From Strigops habroptila (Eukaryota > Chordata > Aves > Psittaciformes > Psittacidae), in the NCBI RefSeq assembly GCF_004027225.2, contig NC_044288.2, forward strand, positions 3,130,719 to 3,194,718: DNA of 64,000 nt, in the 5' to 3' direction. The notes below the pieces were generated by a model. The model made no database searches, was not told the DNA's origin, and saw nothing but the letters and a program-made list of their open reading frames with translations. The translations under genes and the position numbers were made by a program. Positions 1 to 12,100 of this stretch are shown here, one piece after another (positions within the stretch are counted from its first letter, which is position 1; each line of letters opens with the position of its first letter).

Positions 1-910
<910 letters not shown>

Positions 911-1159
911 GGCGGTGCATGGGGGAGCAGCACCCTGGGCCCCGCCAACCAGCAACCGCCGCGATTCCAGTCCACAGGCAGAAAAGGTTTAATGGTTGCT
1001 ACAAACAAACAAAAAAAAAAAAGGAAGAAAAAAACCCACAAAAAAAACCACACATGAAAAGCCTTTGTAAATTTCTTTAATTTTATTATGCATAACATGT
1101 ACTAATTATTTTTTTTAATTAACTAATTGCCCTGCTGTTTTACCAGTGTATAGAATACT

Positions 1160-1167
1160 TGTACATA
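1160..1167 (+). promoter_or_regulatory. Candidate Pumilio recognition element in PUM1 3'UTR
   Basis: TGTACATA is an exact match to UGUANAUA, the RNA motif bound by Pumilio proteins, and it lies 250 bases after the PUM1 stop. Near matches ending in T (TGTACATT, TGTATATT) occur further downstream in the same UTR. Self-binding of Pumilio to its own mRNA would be the inference; the match alone does not prove it. Confidence 0.45.
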
Positions 1168-1414
1168 GGGATCCAATGTACATGGAAGGCCACGTTTTTG
1201 TTCACTGTTGTATCTATATTCCAATTGTGGAAACTTTCAGGGTGGTTGGTTTGAAGAAAAACAGGAGAAACCCCAGTTTTTAATTGAGCTGCCCCTTGGG
1301 GCACCTTTGTGCAAAAATCCCTCTTGGGTTGGTTTCTTTCTCTTTTTAGTCAAAACTTGAGCCAACACAAAAAGGTCGAATCTTATTTCCAGGCCGCCAG
1401 CCTTGGGCGCTGGT

Positions 1415-1420
1415 AATAAA
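1415..1420 (+). terminator. PUM1: Possible proximal poly(A) signal of PUM1
   Basis: A canonical AATAAA hexamer lies about 505 bases into the 3'UTR. It is followed by a mixed sequence with a T-rich stretch at about 1,484-1,520 that could act as a downstream element. Use of this site would give a short 3'UTR; no transcript evidence is available here. Confidence 0.4.
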
Positions 1421-2153
1421 CGTGTGGAAAGAAATCAACTCGCTGAAGCTTCAGTTTTAAACAAACAATTAAGTTTTGGAAACTTTTTAATTGCTTTTTA
1501 TTTTGTTTCTCTCTTCTTTTGTGGAGTAGAACACGCTGAAGGAGGTAGTTTAGCTGGTGGTTGGGGGCAAGGAGCTGCGCCCCCCAACCGGGTTTTAACG
1601 CAGGAGCGGGTGTACCTGGTTCTGTTAACAGTGAGAGACACCATTTGATTACTTAGCATGAGGAAAACAAAACAAAATCCAACTCAGCTTTGGTCTTGCT
1701 TCTATAAATATATAGTGTATACTTGGTGTAGACTTTACATATATAAAAATTTGTAGTATTTTCTTGTTTTGATGTCTGATCTGTATCTATAATGTACCCT
1801 AGTAGTGGAACATACTTCTGACTGTACAATTGTACATTTGTAAACCTCTGTAATGTAAATGTGGAGAAGTTTGAATCGACATAAAACCCGTTTTTTGGTA
1901 AGAAAACAAGAAAAAAAAAAGAATTAGCAAAAACCTGTGCATTTCAGTGTATATTCACACCTTTTATGGTCGTAGCATATAGTGTTGTATATTGTAAATT
2001 GTAATTTCAACCAGAAGTAAATTTTTTCTTTGGAAGGAAATGTTCTCTTTATACAGCCTAGTTCATGTTGAAAAGCAAAAAGAGTAAAAAGAAATGCTTG
2101 GTTTTCTTTGTCACCTCGTTGGACGGTAGCGACCCTTTCTAAATGTTCTACAA

Positions 2154-2167
2154 CCCCCCCCCCCCCC
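2154..2167. repeat. C14 homopolymer
   Basis: A run of fourteen C lies inside an otherwise AT-rich 3'UTR. It is prone to length polymorphism and to sequencing or assembly error. Confidence 0.9.
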
Positions 2168-2600
2168 AATTCAGTTCCAAATAGTGGTTTTTTTGACTCT
2201 TACAAAGTAATGTTTTTGCTTCTTTTTGTGACAGTACGAAACAAGAAGTGCAGAAGTTCCGGCTCCCCCTGGTTTTTCCTTACAATCAGAGCCCCTTTTC
2301 ACCTTGTAAAGTGTGAATCACCTCCCCTTTTTGTACAGAAGATGAACTGTATTTTGCATTTTGTCTACTTGTAAGTGAATGTAACATACTGTCAATTTTC
2401 CTTGTTTGAATATAGACTTGTAACACTACACGGTGTACATTTACAGAGCCTTGTGTATATTTCCAATGAACTTTTTTGCAAGCACACTTGTAACCATATG
2501 TGTATAATTAACAAACCTGTGTATGCTTATGCCTGGGCGACTATTTTTTGTAACTCTTGTGTAGATTGTCTCTAAACAACGTGTGATCTTTATTTTGAAA

Positions 2601-2606
2601 AATACA
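2601..2606 (+). terminator. PUM1: Possible distal poly(A) signal of PUM1 (AATACA variant)
   Basis: AATACA, a known weaker variant of AATAAA, follows TTTATTTTGAAA at the point where the AT-rich UTR ends. It is the best candidate for the distal end of PUM1, with cleavage expected roughly 10-25 bases later. The call rests on composition change and position only. Confidence 0.4.
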
Positions 2607-2791
2607 GAACTTTGGAATCTGGCTCCGTGGTTGCTTCCAACAGCGACATCCCCGCCGCTATCCCCTCTTTTTGAGGAGCAGCCTTCCCGGGACAGCCACC
2701 CGCAGCACCGGGTACGTGTAGGGAATGAAGAGCACAGTGACCCGTGTGTCTGTTCCTCCACCCTGAGCCTCTGGGCTTCCTCACTCGGAGG

Positions 2792-2990
2792 CGGTTCTGC
2801 CCTGTGAGGGTGCTGAGGCGCTGGCACAGGGTGCCCAGAGAAGCTGTGGCTGCCCCATCCCTGGCAGTGTTCAAGGCCAGGTTGGACACAGGGGCTTGGA
2901 GCAACCTGCTCTAGTGGAAGGTGTCCCTGCCCGTGGCAGGGGGTTGGAACTGGATGGGCTTTAAGCTCCCTTCGAACCCATTCTAGGGTC
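2792..2990 (+). mobile_element. CR1 LINE 3' fragment
   Basis: A short 5'-truncated CR1 of the common family. It begins near the CTGTGAGGGTGCTGAGGCGC landmark, continues through GGTTGGACACAGGGGCTTGG and CCTGCCCGTGGCAGGG, and ends with a degraded tail (CCCATTCTAGG). It sits immediately beyond the PUM1 3'UTR. Confidence 0.88.
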
Positions 2991-4330
2991 TTATTTTGGC
3001 TTTTTGGATCCCCCTCGCTCTGAGCAAGTCTCTCCTCAGAGCCTCTATGAACTCGTAGCACCCGCAGCCTCCATCCTCTGTCTCCAAGTTGGAGATGAAC
3101 AACCAGCTCTTGCCTGCTTTAAGTGCAGTGACTTGCAGAACAGGGCAGGGGAAGGATGCTCTGGTGCTTCTCATCTGCTCCTGGTTTGGTCTGCTGCTCT
3201 GACTGCAGCTGAGTCCTGTCCTCATCCTCTTCTTCACCCTCCGGGTGTGAGGAGCCGGGAGCTGCTCGGGGCAGTCATGGAGGGGATGCTCCAGCAGCAC
3301 CCAGTGATGGTTCCTGGTTCACGGGAGGGGTGAGGAAAGCAGCGAAGCACCGAGCTCGTGTTCCCATGGACTTCTGCGCCCCCAAGCTCTGTGCCCAGGA
3401 GGGGTGCTGGGCTCGGGGTTGTCCTCACCAGCTGCCCACACCATGTCCCTTTGTCCCCTCATTCCCTGTGTCAGAGCAGCCCCAGCTCTGTGTTTCATCC
3501 CTGTGCCGCTGCGCAGGACCCGTGTGTCACCTTAGTGCGGGGTGGAACCAGCCTCCAGCCGTGGTCCTCACCTCCTTCCTCACCCTTTATTCGATGTACA
3601 GAGGAGCTGACTCGGGCTTTGACCTCTTTTCCGCCGGGTTGGACGGTCCCTCCCATCAGCCCGGGTCCCTCCTGCCACCCAGGATCCATCACATCACTCT
3701 GGATCCGTCACTCTCACCAAGCCCTGACACAACCGGACCCCCCTCTCCCAGCGTGGCCGCAGTGGGGGGGAGCTGACCCGGAGGCAGCAGCCCCCGGGAA
3801 CCCCGATTCTCGTGTCCAGGCCCCCCCCCCACCATTGCCCATGCCTGGCCTCGGGTGACACCCCCTCGATGGGGACCCGCAGGGCTCCGGGCTCCGTCCT
3901 CCGGGCTCCATCCAGCCCCTGCAGCGGTGGCCGCGGCCACAGCGGGGCGGTGCAGTCCCGGCAACGACAACGGCATCGGCATCAGCAACGGGGACCCTCA
4001 AGACCTGACCCCCCCAAAGCTGCCTTTCTGCACCCCCAAAGCCTCTCCCCGTTTCTGTCCGTTCCCCCCCCCCCCCCCCAGCTTCCCGCTGATGCTATTA
4101 ATGCACTTTGGCATTTAATGGTTATTGTTAATTTGGATCCTGCTAATTAACAGCGCAATTAAAATAGAGAGAAATGACTGAGGTGGGGACCCCGAGGCAG
4201 AGCCCCCCGCCATGTTTCGCACCCCCAAAGGGGTGGTTGCTCCCAGTTTCCCAGCAAGCGGGGAACAGGAGGATGCTCATGTGGGATGTGTCCCAGCTCT
4301 CCCCATCCAAGGGCTCCTGTTTTAGCTGAA

Positions 4331-4532
4331 TCCCATAGGATCCCAGCCTGGTTTGGGTTGAAGGGACCTTAAAGTTCATCCAGCTCCAACCCCTGCCACG
4401 GGCAGGGACACCTTCCACTAGAGCAGGTTGCTCCAAGCCCCTGTGTCCAACCTGGCCTTGAACACTGCCAGGGATGGGGCAGCCACAGCTTCTCTGGGCA
4501 CCCTGTGTCAGCGCCTCAGCACCCTCACAGGG
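4331..4532 (-). mobile_element. CR1 LINE 3' fragment (minus orientation)
   Basis: Reverse complement of the common CR1 tail. It begins with the inverted tail ATAGGATCCCAGCCTGGTTT and runs through CACTAGAGCAGGTTGCTCC and GTGTCCAACCTGGCCTTGAA to CAGCACCCTCACAGGG, where the 5' truncation lies. Confidence 0.88.
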
Positions 4533-5049
4533 CATTCAGCTGATGTCCCCTCCTAACCATGCCTTGCTGCTATATAACCCCCCCTTGTCCCCCTCCTGGG
4601 GTATGTTTTCCATTCAGATGAGGGTTTTTATACCGATCCGAGTGTATTTTTAGGCTTTTCACAGCAAGTGTGTGAAAGCCATTAGGAGGAATTGCACATG
4701 TGAGAAGCGACTCGTTTATATCCCACCCCGTCTGTTCCCACCCCGTCTGTTCCCAGCTCACCCACAGCTACGGCCTCCTGGGCCCATCGGGGTGACCGAA
4801 GGCCACGGTCACCGCAGGGTCACCTTGTGGAAGTCACTGTCACCACAGGGGACGGCCCCGTCCTCTGAGCCCACTGGTTTCCCTCTGGTTTTGGAAGGGG
4901 AAACTGAGGCAGGGGCTGTGGGGCTGGTTGGCCCCGCGCTGGCAGTGGGTCCCAGGGGATCTGTTGTACCCTGGGGGTGGCCCTGGCTCAACATCCAGCC
5001 AAGGGGTGACCGAGGGGCCATGGAGTGGGACAGGGGGGGTCCCACCATG

Positions 5050-5830
5050 GAGGTGGATCCCAGGGCCCCTCTCCCCCATCTGGATCCCCGGGCCCATCTC
5101 CCCCATCTGCCCTGAGGTGATGCTCCAGGATACCCCTATCTGCCTGTTGAGCCCCCAAAATCCTCCTGAGTCCCCCCTCCTCCAGTCCTGCCCCCCCCCC
5201 AACTGCCCCTGAGTCCCCCCATTGCCTCAGCACCACCCCATCCACCCCTGGACCCCCCCCAGCCTGCCCCAGTCCCCTCCTTTACTTCCCCCAGTGCATC
5301 CCATCTACCCCTGGGTCTCCAGTATGCCCTAGATCCCCCCTTTATGTACCTCAGGCTCCCCCACACTTACTCCTGGTCCCCCCAGTTGTGCCTGAGCCCC
5401 CCCATTTCCTCAGCACCACCCTATCTACCCCTGATACCCCCCATCTGCCCCAGCCCCACTCCAGTCTGCCCCACTCCCCTCCTTACAGTCCCCTCCCATC
5501 CACCCAGTGCACCCTATCAGCCCCAGGGTCCCCCCATAGGTACCCCACGGTTCCCCCCATCCACTCCTTCTCCTATCTACTCCTGGGTCCCCCCAGTCTG
5601 CCTCTCTATGCCCCCCAGGGTGTCCCCCATCCACTCCTGTCTCTGAGTCCCCCCATTGCCTCAGAACCACCCCATTTACCCCTGAACCCCCCCATCTACC
5701 CCAGGATCCGGCCCCCCACCTATATTCGCCCCCCCCATCCTGTCCCCTCCTTTACCTCCCCCAGCACCGCCCCATCTCCCCCTTTATCCCCCCATCTACC
5801 CCAGACCCCCCCTTTATACCCCCCTCATCC
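5050..5830. repeat. C-rich degenerate minisatellite upstream of SDC3
   Basis: Nearly 800 bases are built from short, imperfect repetitions of elements such as CCCCCCATCTACCCC, CCTGAGTCCCCCC and CCTCAGCACCACCC. The + strand is very C-rich and G-poor, so the complementary strand carries dense runs of G. This strand asymmetry explains the long spurious frames on both strands. The array ends at the SDC3 CpG island. It could form G-quadruplexes on the minus strand, and it is likely to be polymorphic and hard to assemble. Confidence 0.8.
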
Positions 5831-6066
5831 CGCTCCCCCCCGTTTGGGGCCGGACCCGGCGCTTCCTGCGGGGCGGCGGCGCGGAGGGGGGGGGGTTGCG
5901 GGGGGGAGGCGGCGCGTCCCGCACCCCCCATCCCCCCCCCCCACATCCCCCCCCACCCCACCTCCATCCCCCCCCCGCCTCCCGCGGGCGGCGGCAACAA
6001 AGGCGCGTCCCCGCCCCCCGCCGCTCCCGCCGCTGCAGCCGCCGGCAGCGTCCTTGCGGCAGGAAG

Positions 6067-6159
6067 ATGCCCGCGGAGGAGCCGCCGCCGGCGCCCCGGG
6101 GGCTGCGGAGCCCCGCGGTGCTGCTGCTGCTGCTGCTGCTGAGCGCCCGCGCCGCGCTG
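6067..6159 (+). CDS. SDC3: SDC3 exon 1 (signal peptide)
   Basis: 31 codons from the ATG to a donor of the form CTG|GTGAGT at 6159/6160, ending in phase 0. The peptide is short and Pro/Glu-rich, followed by a hydrophobic core of seven consecutive CTG leucine codons and SARAAL. This is a standard secretory signal, with cleavage expected near the exon junction so that the mature protein begins close to AQRWRNENYE. The upstream frame is open but has no ATG, which fixes this start. The CTG run is a trinucleotide microsatellite and may vary in length between individuals. Confidence 0.92.
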
Positions 6160-9100
6160 GTGAGTGCCGCCGGCACCGGGCACCGCAACGGGATGGGGCT
6201 GAGACCGGGCATCGGGTGTGGGGGGTGCGACCGGTACCGGGCACCGCAACGGGATGGGGATGGGGCTGCGACCGGCACCAGGCTTGGAAGGCGAACGGCA
6301 TCGGGTGGGGGGTGTGAGCGGTATCGGGCACCGCAACGGGATGAGGCTGAGACCGGCATTGGGTGGGGGGTGCGAGCGGTACCGGCACCGAGCGGGGGTA
6401 CCAGGGAGCCGGCATCGGCTGAGGAGGGTGGGATCGGCATCGTGTGCGGACCGGCGCCGCGCACGGAGTGGCCCCGGCGCGGGGTATCGAGGTACCGGCA
6501 GCGGGCGGAGGGCTGCGGCTGGCACCGGCATCGTGCATGGGCTGGCCCCGGGTGGGGGGTCCGAGAGGAACGGCACCGGGCTTGGGGCGGGTGGGACCGG
6601 CATCGGCATCGTGCGGGGACCGGCAGCGGGAGGGGCGGCTGAGGGGTGCGGCGGGCACCGTGGTCGGACCGGGACCGGTGCTGGGCTCTGGGGCTGGGGC
6701 CGGACCGTGGTGCCGCGGCCGGCACCGGTGTCGTGCGTGGAGCCGGCGGGGTCTGGAAGCGGCAGCGTGCGGGGACGGGGGGGCCCTGCCCTGGGACCCG
6801 CACCCGGTGCTGGGTGGGGGGTGGATCCCGGAGCCGCCACCGTGTTGTGTGCCCTAGGGGTGCTCAGGCACCTCACTGCCCCCCTCGGGGGGTGCCCCCC
6901 CTTTGCCCCGCACTCTGCTGCCCGCAGAGCACCCCCAAAACCGCTCCCCCCCGCCCTCCCCCCGTGTCCCCTTCCCCGCAGCGCTGGGGCAGGGGGCAGA
7001 CAGGGGCTGTCTGAAGGTCGTAGGGATGCGCCTTAAGAATAACCCCGGGAGAAGGGAGAGAGGGAACATCCCGCTCCCGCTCTTCAGTGACACAAGAAAC
7101 TTGGGAGGGGGGTTCTCCCCCCCCCATTCCTGCCCCCGGGAATCTCTCTCGCAGCTCCAGCCCCTGTGGATGGGCAGGGGTAGGTGTCAGCCCTGCCTGC
7201 AGCTCCCTTTGCCTGCGCAGCTCCTCTCTGCTCGGGTTCTTCCCGGGAGGTTTTCCCGGCTCTGCTCATGGATGGGGATTTCTGTGTCTCCAGGAGGAAA
7301 ACATCTGCGGCTTCTTGTGGCACTTCCAAAACTGTTGCTCCCCATCGCGGGCACAATGGGGAAACCCTCCATGGGAGCCCCCTGCCTGCACCCTGCCTGC
7401 ACCCTGCCTGCACCCTGCCTGCACCCTGCCTGCCCTCCCTCTTCATGGCAGCCTTTGGGGTACCCAGGGTGGCTTTGCAGGGTGCTGGGTGCTGCTCTAT
7501 GGGAAGGATCCCAGAGGAGGAGGAAAAGAAGATGCCTTCACCATGCAACCAGAGGGGAATGGGAGAGCTCGGGGTGGGGAGAGGCAGGCTGCCTCCTCTT
7601 CCTCTCTGCAAGAGCAGTACAATTCCCAGGGCCTGGCTGCTCACCAGTGGGTGACCAGCTGCATTCAGTGACCCAGAGCTCTTCCTCACCCTCCTGGGGG
7701 TCTGGTTTGGGGGTGCTGTGAGCTGGCACCCCCGTTGCTGTGGGGTGATCCCGGCTTTCCTGGCAGCCGCTAGTCCAGTCCTTCCCAAAGAGGCAGATGC
7801 AGCTTCGGTGCTTCCAAGGAGGCTGCTGAGGGGCTGTGGAACATGAAGTGTGTGAATCACTCGCCCGAGCAGGGATCAGGCTCCCAGCGATGCCGCTCAT
7901 GAAGGGGATCAAAGGGTGGTTTATGCACCCCAATATTCCAATATTCCTCTTTGCTATCGATCCGGGGAAGCCCGAGATCCACTGGCAGCTCCCCCTCATC
8001 CCTGGGTACCCGCAGTGGTGAGAGGTGAGTGGGGCTGTGCCGATGTCCCCAGCACCCGTGGTGGACATGGGGTGGGCTATTTGGATGCTCACTCCCCCCA
8101 TTTTATCCCTTCCCCACTTGGGGAATTCTAGTTGCTGGTTAGTGGATGGTGCCACAGGCGGTGGCAGTTGTTGAGGATAATCCAGCAGGAAAGGTTATGG
8201 GCTTGTTAAATGCCAGGGTGGGAGGTGGTGGGATGCTGGGATGCTCCTGGGGACCACAGGGGCCTGAGGGAGAGGAGAGGCCGCTTTCCCCCGGGAGGGA
8301 TGCTCCACGGGACATCGGGCATCCCCACCTGGAGGGGACCGAGGCCTCTTCACTGAAGCTTTTAGATCACTTGGTCTCGTTGGACAAAGTTCTGGCTTCT
8401 CCCTGGGGTCACCAGGGTGGGAAGCAGCGACTTGGCACCGACCTGGTGCATCCCAGCTGGCTGCCGTGCTATGGGAATGCCCAAATGGGATGGGGGATGG
8501 ATGTGGGGACCCCCTGGAGCAGTTGTACCTGGGTAACGCACACCCTGGTCCTGCCAGGGAGCCCTCCTCTGGAGCAGCACCCGCAGAACCACTCTGCACT
8601 GTGGAGGCTGGACGCTGTGTCCCCAGCATCAGCACAGGGACCGGGATTGCTGGAGCGTTTGGGAACTGTAACAAGTCTCTGGGAACTCAGCGCTTCCCTT
8701 TCATGTCTGATGCCTGCGACCCCTCTTGGCCCTGCTTTGGGGAAGCTGGGATCAGTCCCATGAGAATGGGTCCCTTTAACCCTTGTGTGCTCCATGGGAC
8801 AGGAGCTGCCTCTCCCGCTCCTGGCAGTGGGTTTTCCCAACAGTGTCATGGACACGTAGGTTTGGGTTTGTCCGGGATTCCCAGGGCTGTTAACACTCGG
8901 GAGCTCATCCTGCCCATCCCTGCTGACCCCATCTCCTGCCTCATCCCTTTGGAGCTGGCTACGGACCACTCTGAGAGGATGAGGTCTGGACCTGGTTGGC
9001 GATCCAGGCAGTTTAGTGGAGAGGAGCCCCTGCATCAGTTGTTCTCATGGCGGGGGGTGAGCTCAACCCCTTACTAGACACTCGAGAATCCAAGAGCAGG

Positions 9101-12100
9101 CTGTGTTCTGTGCTGCTGGGAGAGCTGGCTGCTCCTCACCCCACAGGCCAGCGGGGTCACTCCTTCCTCCTCCTCTTCCTCCTCCTTCACGCAGGGCCTT
9201 GGTGGGGATGCTGGTGACCAAGTGGTGTCTGGGGTCTGGTTGGGGACAGCACAGGCAGAGCAGGCAGCACTGCCCATGTTAATTAGGTGCACATTCATTA
9301 AGTGCAGGGGGCTGATGAGCTTTAATCCTCGAGGGTGGCCCATGCACTGGGTGCCAGGGGAGCGGGTGCATCAGGCCAGCCTGGTGTGACCCCAGTGTGG
9401 GGACCCCACATCCCTCGGGATGCCGGGGATGGACACGTCACCTCAGCCCCGGCTGCTGGCCGAGCCGTGACCTTAATTAGGGATCAACTCGTCACCTTAA
9501 TTACTGAGAGCGTCGATTAGCTGTAACCTTTCCATGGTTCCCGGCTGCTCATGTCCCTGCCCCTGCCGGGGCTTTGCCTGGTTCTGCACCAGGGCCGGCC
9601 TCATCCTGCTCCTCTTGGTAGGGAATTGGGAGGTGATTCTGATGCAGTCCTGGATGTGTTTCCACAGGGCGAGGGTGGATGTGGTCTGGCATCCCCTGCT
9701 CCTTGCAATCCCTCAACATCCACCCTTGGCTCCATCCAGAGGGATGAAGGGGAATGCTGGACCCACAGATGCCCCACAGCCCCACAGAGGTTTGGGTGAA
9801 GCGTCTTCCTATGGAAGAGTTGGGGTTTCAGCATCCCGGTGGTGACACAGGGCCCTGGTGCTTTGCAGGGCCACATTTGTTCCCACATTTGCTGCTGGTC
9901 CGGGCTCAGCAGCTCCCGGTGTCCAGCCTGGCACCAGGGCCATGGGGCATCCTTCCCTTTGGAGGTTCGTGGCTTCTTTGGGGGCTGCTGTGACCTTGTG
10001 TGCTGTGTAATGAGCTTGCTGGGACTCAGCCTGGCTCCCAGGGTCGTTGGATTTGAGCTCCCTGGTGCAATGTGGTGGTGTGACCCAGCCCTGCCTGTAG
10101 GCACATCCCAGCTCTCCCCATCCAGCCATGCTCAGCACCAGCTCCTTCCCCTTATGAGCAAGAGGCAAATGGTCCCTGAGCATCTTGAGGTTCTCTATCC
10201 ACTGGCTCCTCCTGTCCCTGGGTGTGGGCAAAGTGGAGGTTAAATCCCCAAGTGTCTCTAAAGCTCCTTTTCCCCTTGGAAGAGCATCCGGGAGACGCGC
10301 GGCAGCCCTGGGATACAGCAGCCAGGCCGGGGGAATGCCGGTCCCGGCACAACGTGAGCCGGGTACCAAACGGGGCCCCCAGTGCAGGGCTGTGCGCTGG
10401 GACACGGGAGCCATTCCCTTCCTGAGCCTTCGAAGGCTTTAGAAGAGTTTTAGGTCAGGGTGTTAGCTCTGTACCAGGGTCCTCATCCCACTGAGCTTTC
10501 CCTGTGCTTGGAGCAGGGCAGGGATGCCAGGTCCGAGCGCATCCTCACACCCTGTGCTGCTCCGGGTGGGTTCTTTGCTTTTCTTCCGCTCCTTGATGTG
10601 TGACCCCATCACTCAGCATCTCTGCAAACCAAGCCTCAGCGCTCAGGAGATGGGGAGCAGTTATTCTAGGGGAGAAACCCCCTTCAGCACGTGGTTTGGC
10701 ATCCCCCTGGGTGCTGGTGGGTACCTTCGCTGGAGCTGTGGCCCTCAGCATCCTCTCCGCTCTGGTTAATGCCTGCACAAGGCTCCTGTTGCTGCAGAAG
10801 GATTGATCCTGCAGAATAGGTGATGCCACTGAGCCTCTCATGGGCAGAAAGGGGCCGTGCTGCTGTTTTCCACCCCGGCCCCAGCAGAAGATGCTCGCCC
10901 CTCCCCAGCCATGTCCCTGGAGACACAACACGTGTGTGTGGAGGGAGGAGCAGCGGCTGCTGGAGAGGATTTCCCAGCTTTTCCATCCTCACTTTGTGCT
11001 TTTCCCTGTTCCCTTGATGCGATGCTTTATGGGGGGCGGGGGGGAATAATTCCCATGGGGAGCACCCAGTGGTCCTTTGCCTCCCCAGGCCTTTCACAAG
11101 CAGAGGTGGCAGGGAGGGAACAGGGAGCTTTTGTGGCCACGCAGGCATCCTTCCCAGTTAATTCACTTGACATTTATGTTGGGTTTCTCGTGCAAAGCTC
11201 CTGAGCATTTCGTGACCTTCATAAGCAGAGTGCGGGGCAAAGGCCCCTCTTTGTGCCCAGCCCCGCAGGGCAGGATGGGAGCTGCTGGAAGCCAAGGCAG
11301 GGGGATGGATGTGGCCGGATCCAGGCAGAGGAGCTGAGCCTGGTTGCAGCACCTGCCTTCCCCAAAATGTGCTTTTTTTGGGTCTTGCTGTGGTGGGGAA
11401 GGAGTGGGATGGAGCTGGTGTTGTATGGGTGGCACAGGGATGCTCCTGTTTGCTCTTGGGAAGGTGGAAGCATCTTTAGAGCTGGTTCTTTCAAGGCTTT
11501 TCACTAAAAATGACTGTAAAAGTTCACTCTGGTCCTGGCTAAACCACTCCTGAGCCCCGCTGGGGCAGTGCATGCGACGCACTGAGCAGATGGGGGGGAC
11601 GGCATTGATTTGAGGGTGAACCACGATGGGTACCACTGCGCTCCCCACCCTGGGAGTGATGCTTCCCGAACCTCGCATCCCCCTTTTCCACCTCAGCATC
11701 CCAGAAGAGGCCATTTCATCTCTCTTGGGCCTGGCTCTGTTTGTTCTGCTCCTGCCCAGGCGTGTGTTTACATCTCTGTGGCCACGATGCGAAGCATCTC
11801 CCTCCCTCGGAGCAGCTTGGCCGCGGCTCAAACTATTTATTTCAAGATAAAAATAACAGCAACAACCTCGGGGCTGCTGCTCCTGCCTGGCCAGCGGCAA
11901 AACAGGGGCTGTTGGAGCAAGAAAAGGGGGAAAAACTCAACCTGGGGGAGCCCAAGCACATGTCCCCATGGCTGCAGCCCCAATGTGGGGCCCATTGGGG
12001 CAGAGGATGCTGGAGCTGGGGGGAAGTGTCGCGTCGCAGGAGCACAACTTGTTGGCAAAACAGTTCATTTGCCAAAAAATGCTGTTTTCCAGAGGAGGAG

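Larger units (their letters stand above)
911..2625 (+). other. PUM1: PUM1 3' untranslated region
   Basis: The region after the PUM1 stop is AT-rich, without a plausible ORF, and free of CR1 insertions, in contrast to both flanks. It contains A-rich and T-rich tracts, a canonical AATAAA at 1415, an A-rich run near 1910, a C14 run at 2154 and a Pumilio recognition element at 1160. The boundary near 2,625 is inferred. The AT-rich character stops there, an AATACA poly(A)-signal variant lies at 2601, and a CR1 fragment begins about 170 bases further on. Confidence 0.7.
2626..5840. other. PUM1-SDC3 intergenic interval
   Basis: About 3.2 kb separates the apparent PUM1 end from the SDC3 CpG island. 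It contains CR1 fragments at about 2,792 (+) and 4,331 (-). A moderately CpG-rich stretch lies at about 3,880-4,000, followed by a C run near 4,066. A long C-rich minisatellite starts at about 5,050. The open frames here are by-products of GC-rich, low-stop sequence, and I recognise no protein in any of them. Confidence 0.7.
5840..6860 (+). promoter_or_regulatory. SDC3: SDC3 CpG island / promoter and first-exon region
   Basis: Dense CpG and GC-rich sequence surrounds the SDC3 start codon. Just upstream lie G runs at about 5,886-5,910 and long C runs at about 5,930-5,980, then a GC-box-like CCGCCCCCCGCC near 6,013. No TATA box is evident, which fits a CpG-island promoter. The transcription start is unknown. 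I see no ATG between about 5,980 and 6,067, so the SDC3 ATG is probably the first in the mRNA. Its context has A at -3 but C at +4. Confidence 0.7.

Noticed and set aside
6181..6400. Regular spacing suggestive of a CRISPR-like array
   Set aside because: Spacings are uneven (61 and 87), the whole unit is repetitive with no unique spacers, and the context is vertebrate.
5388..6876. Long overlapping open frames on both strands around SDC3 exon 1 (up to about 370 codons)
   Set aside because: They arise from stop-poor C-rich and G-rich repeats. The products are Pro/Arg/Gly/Ala low complexity, the frames cross the true exon 1 donor, and none has a recognised domain.
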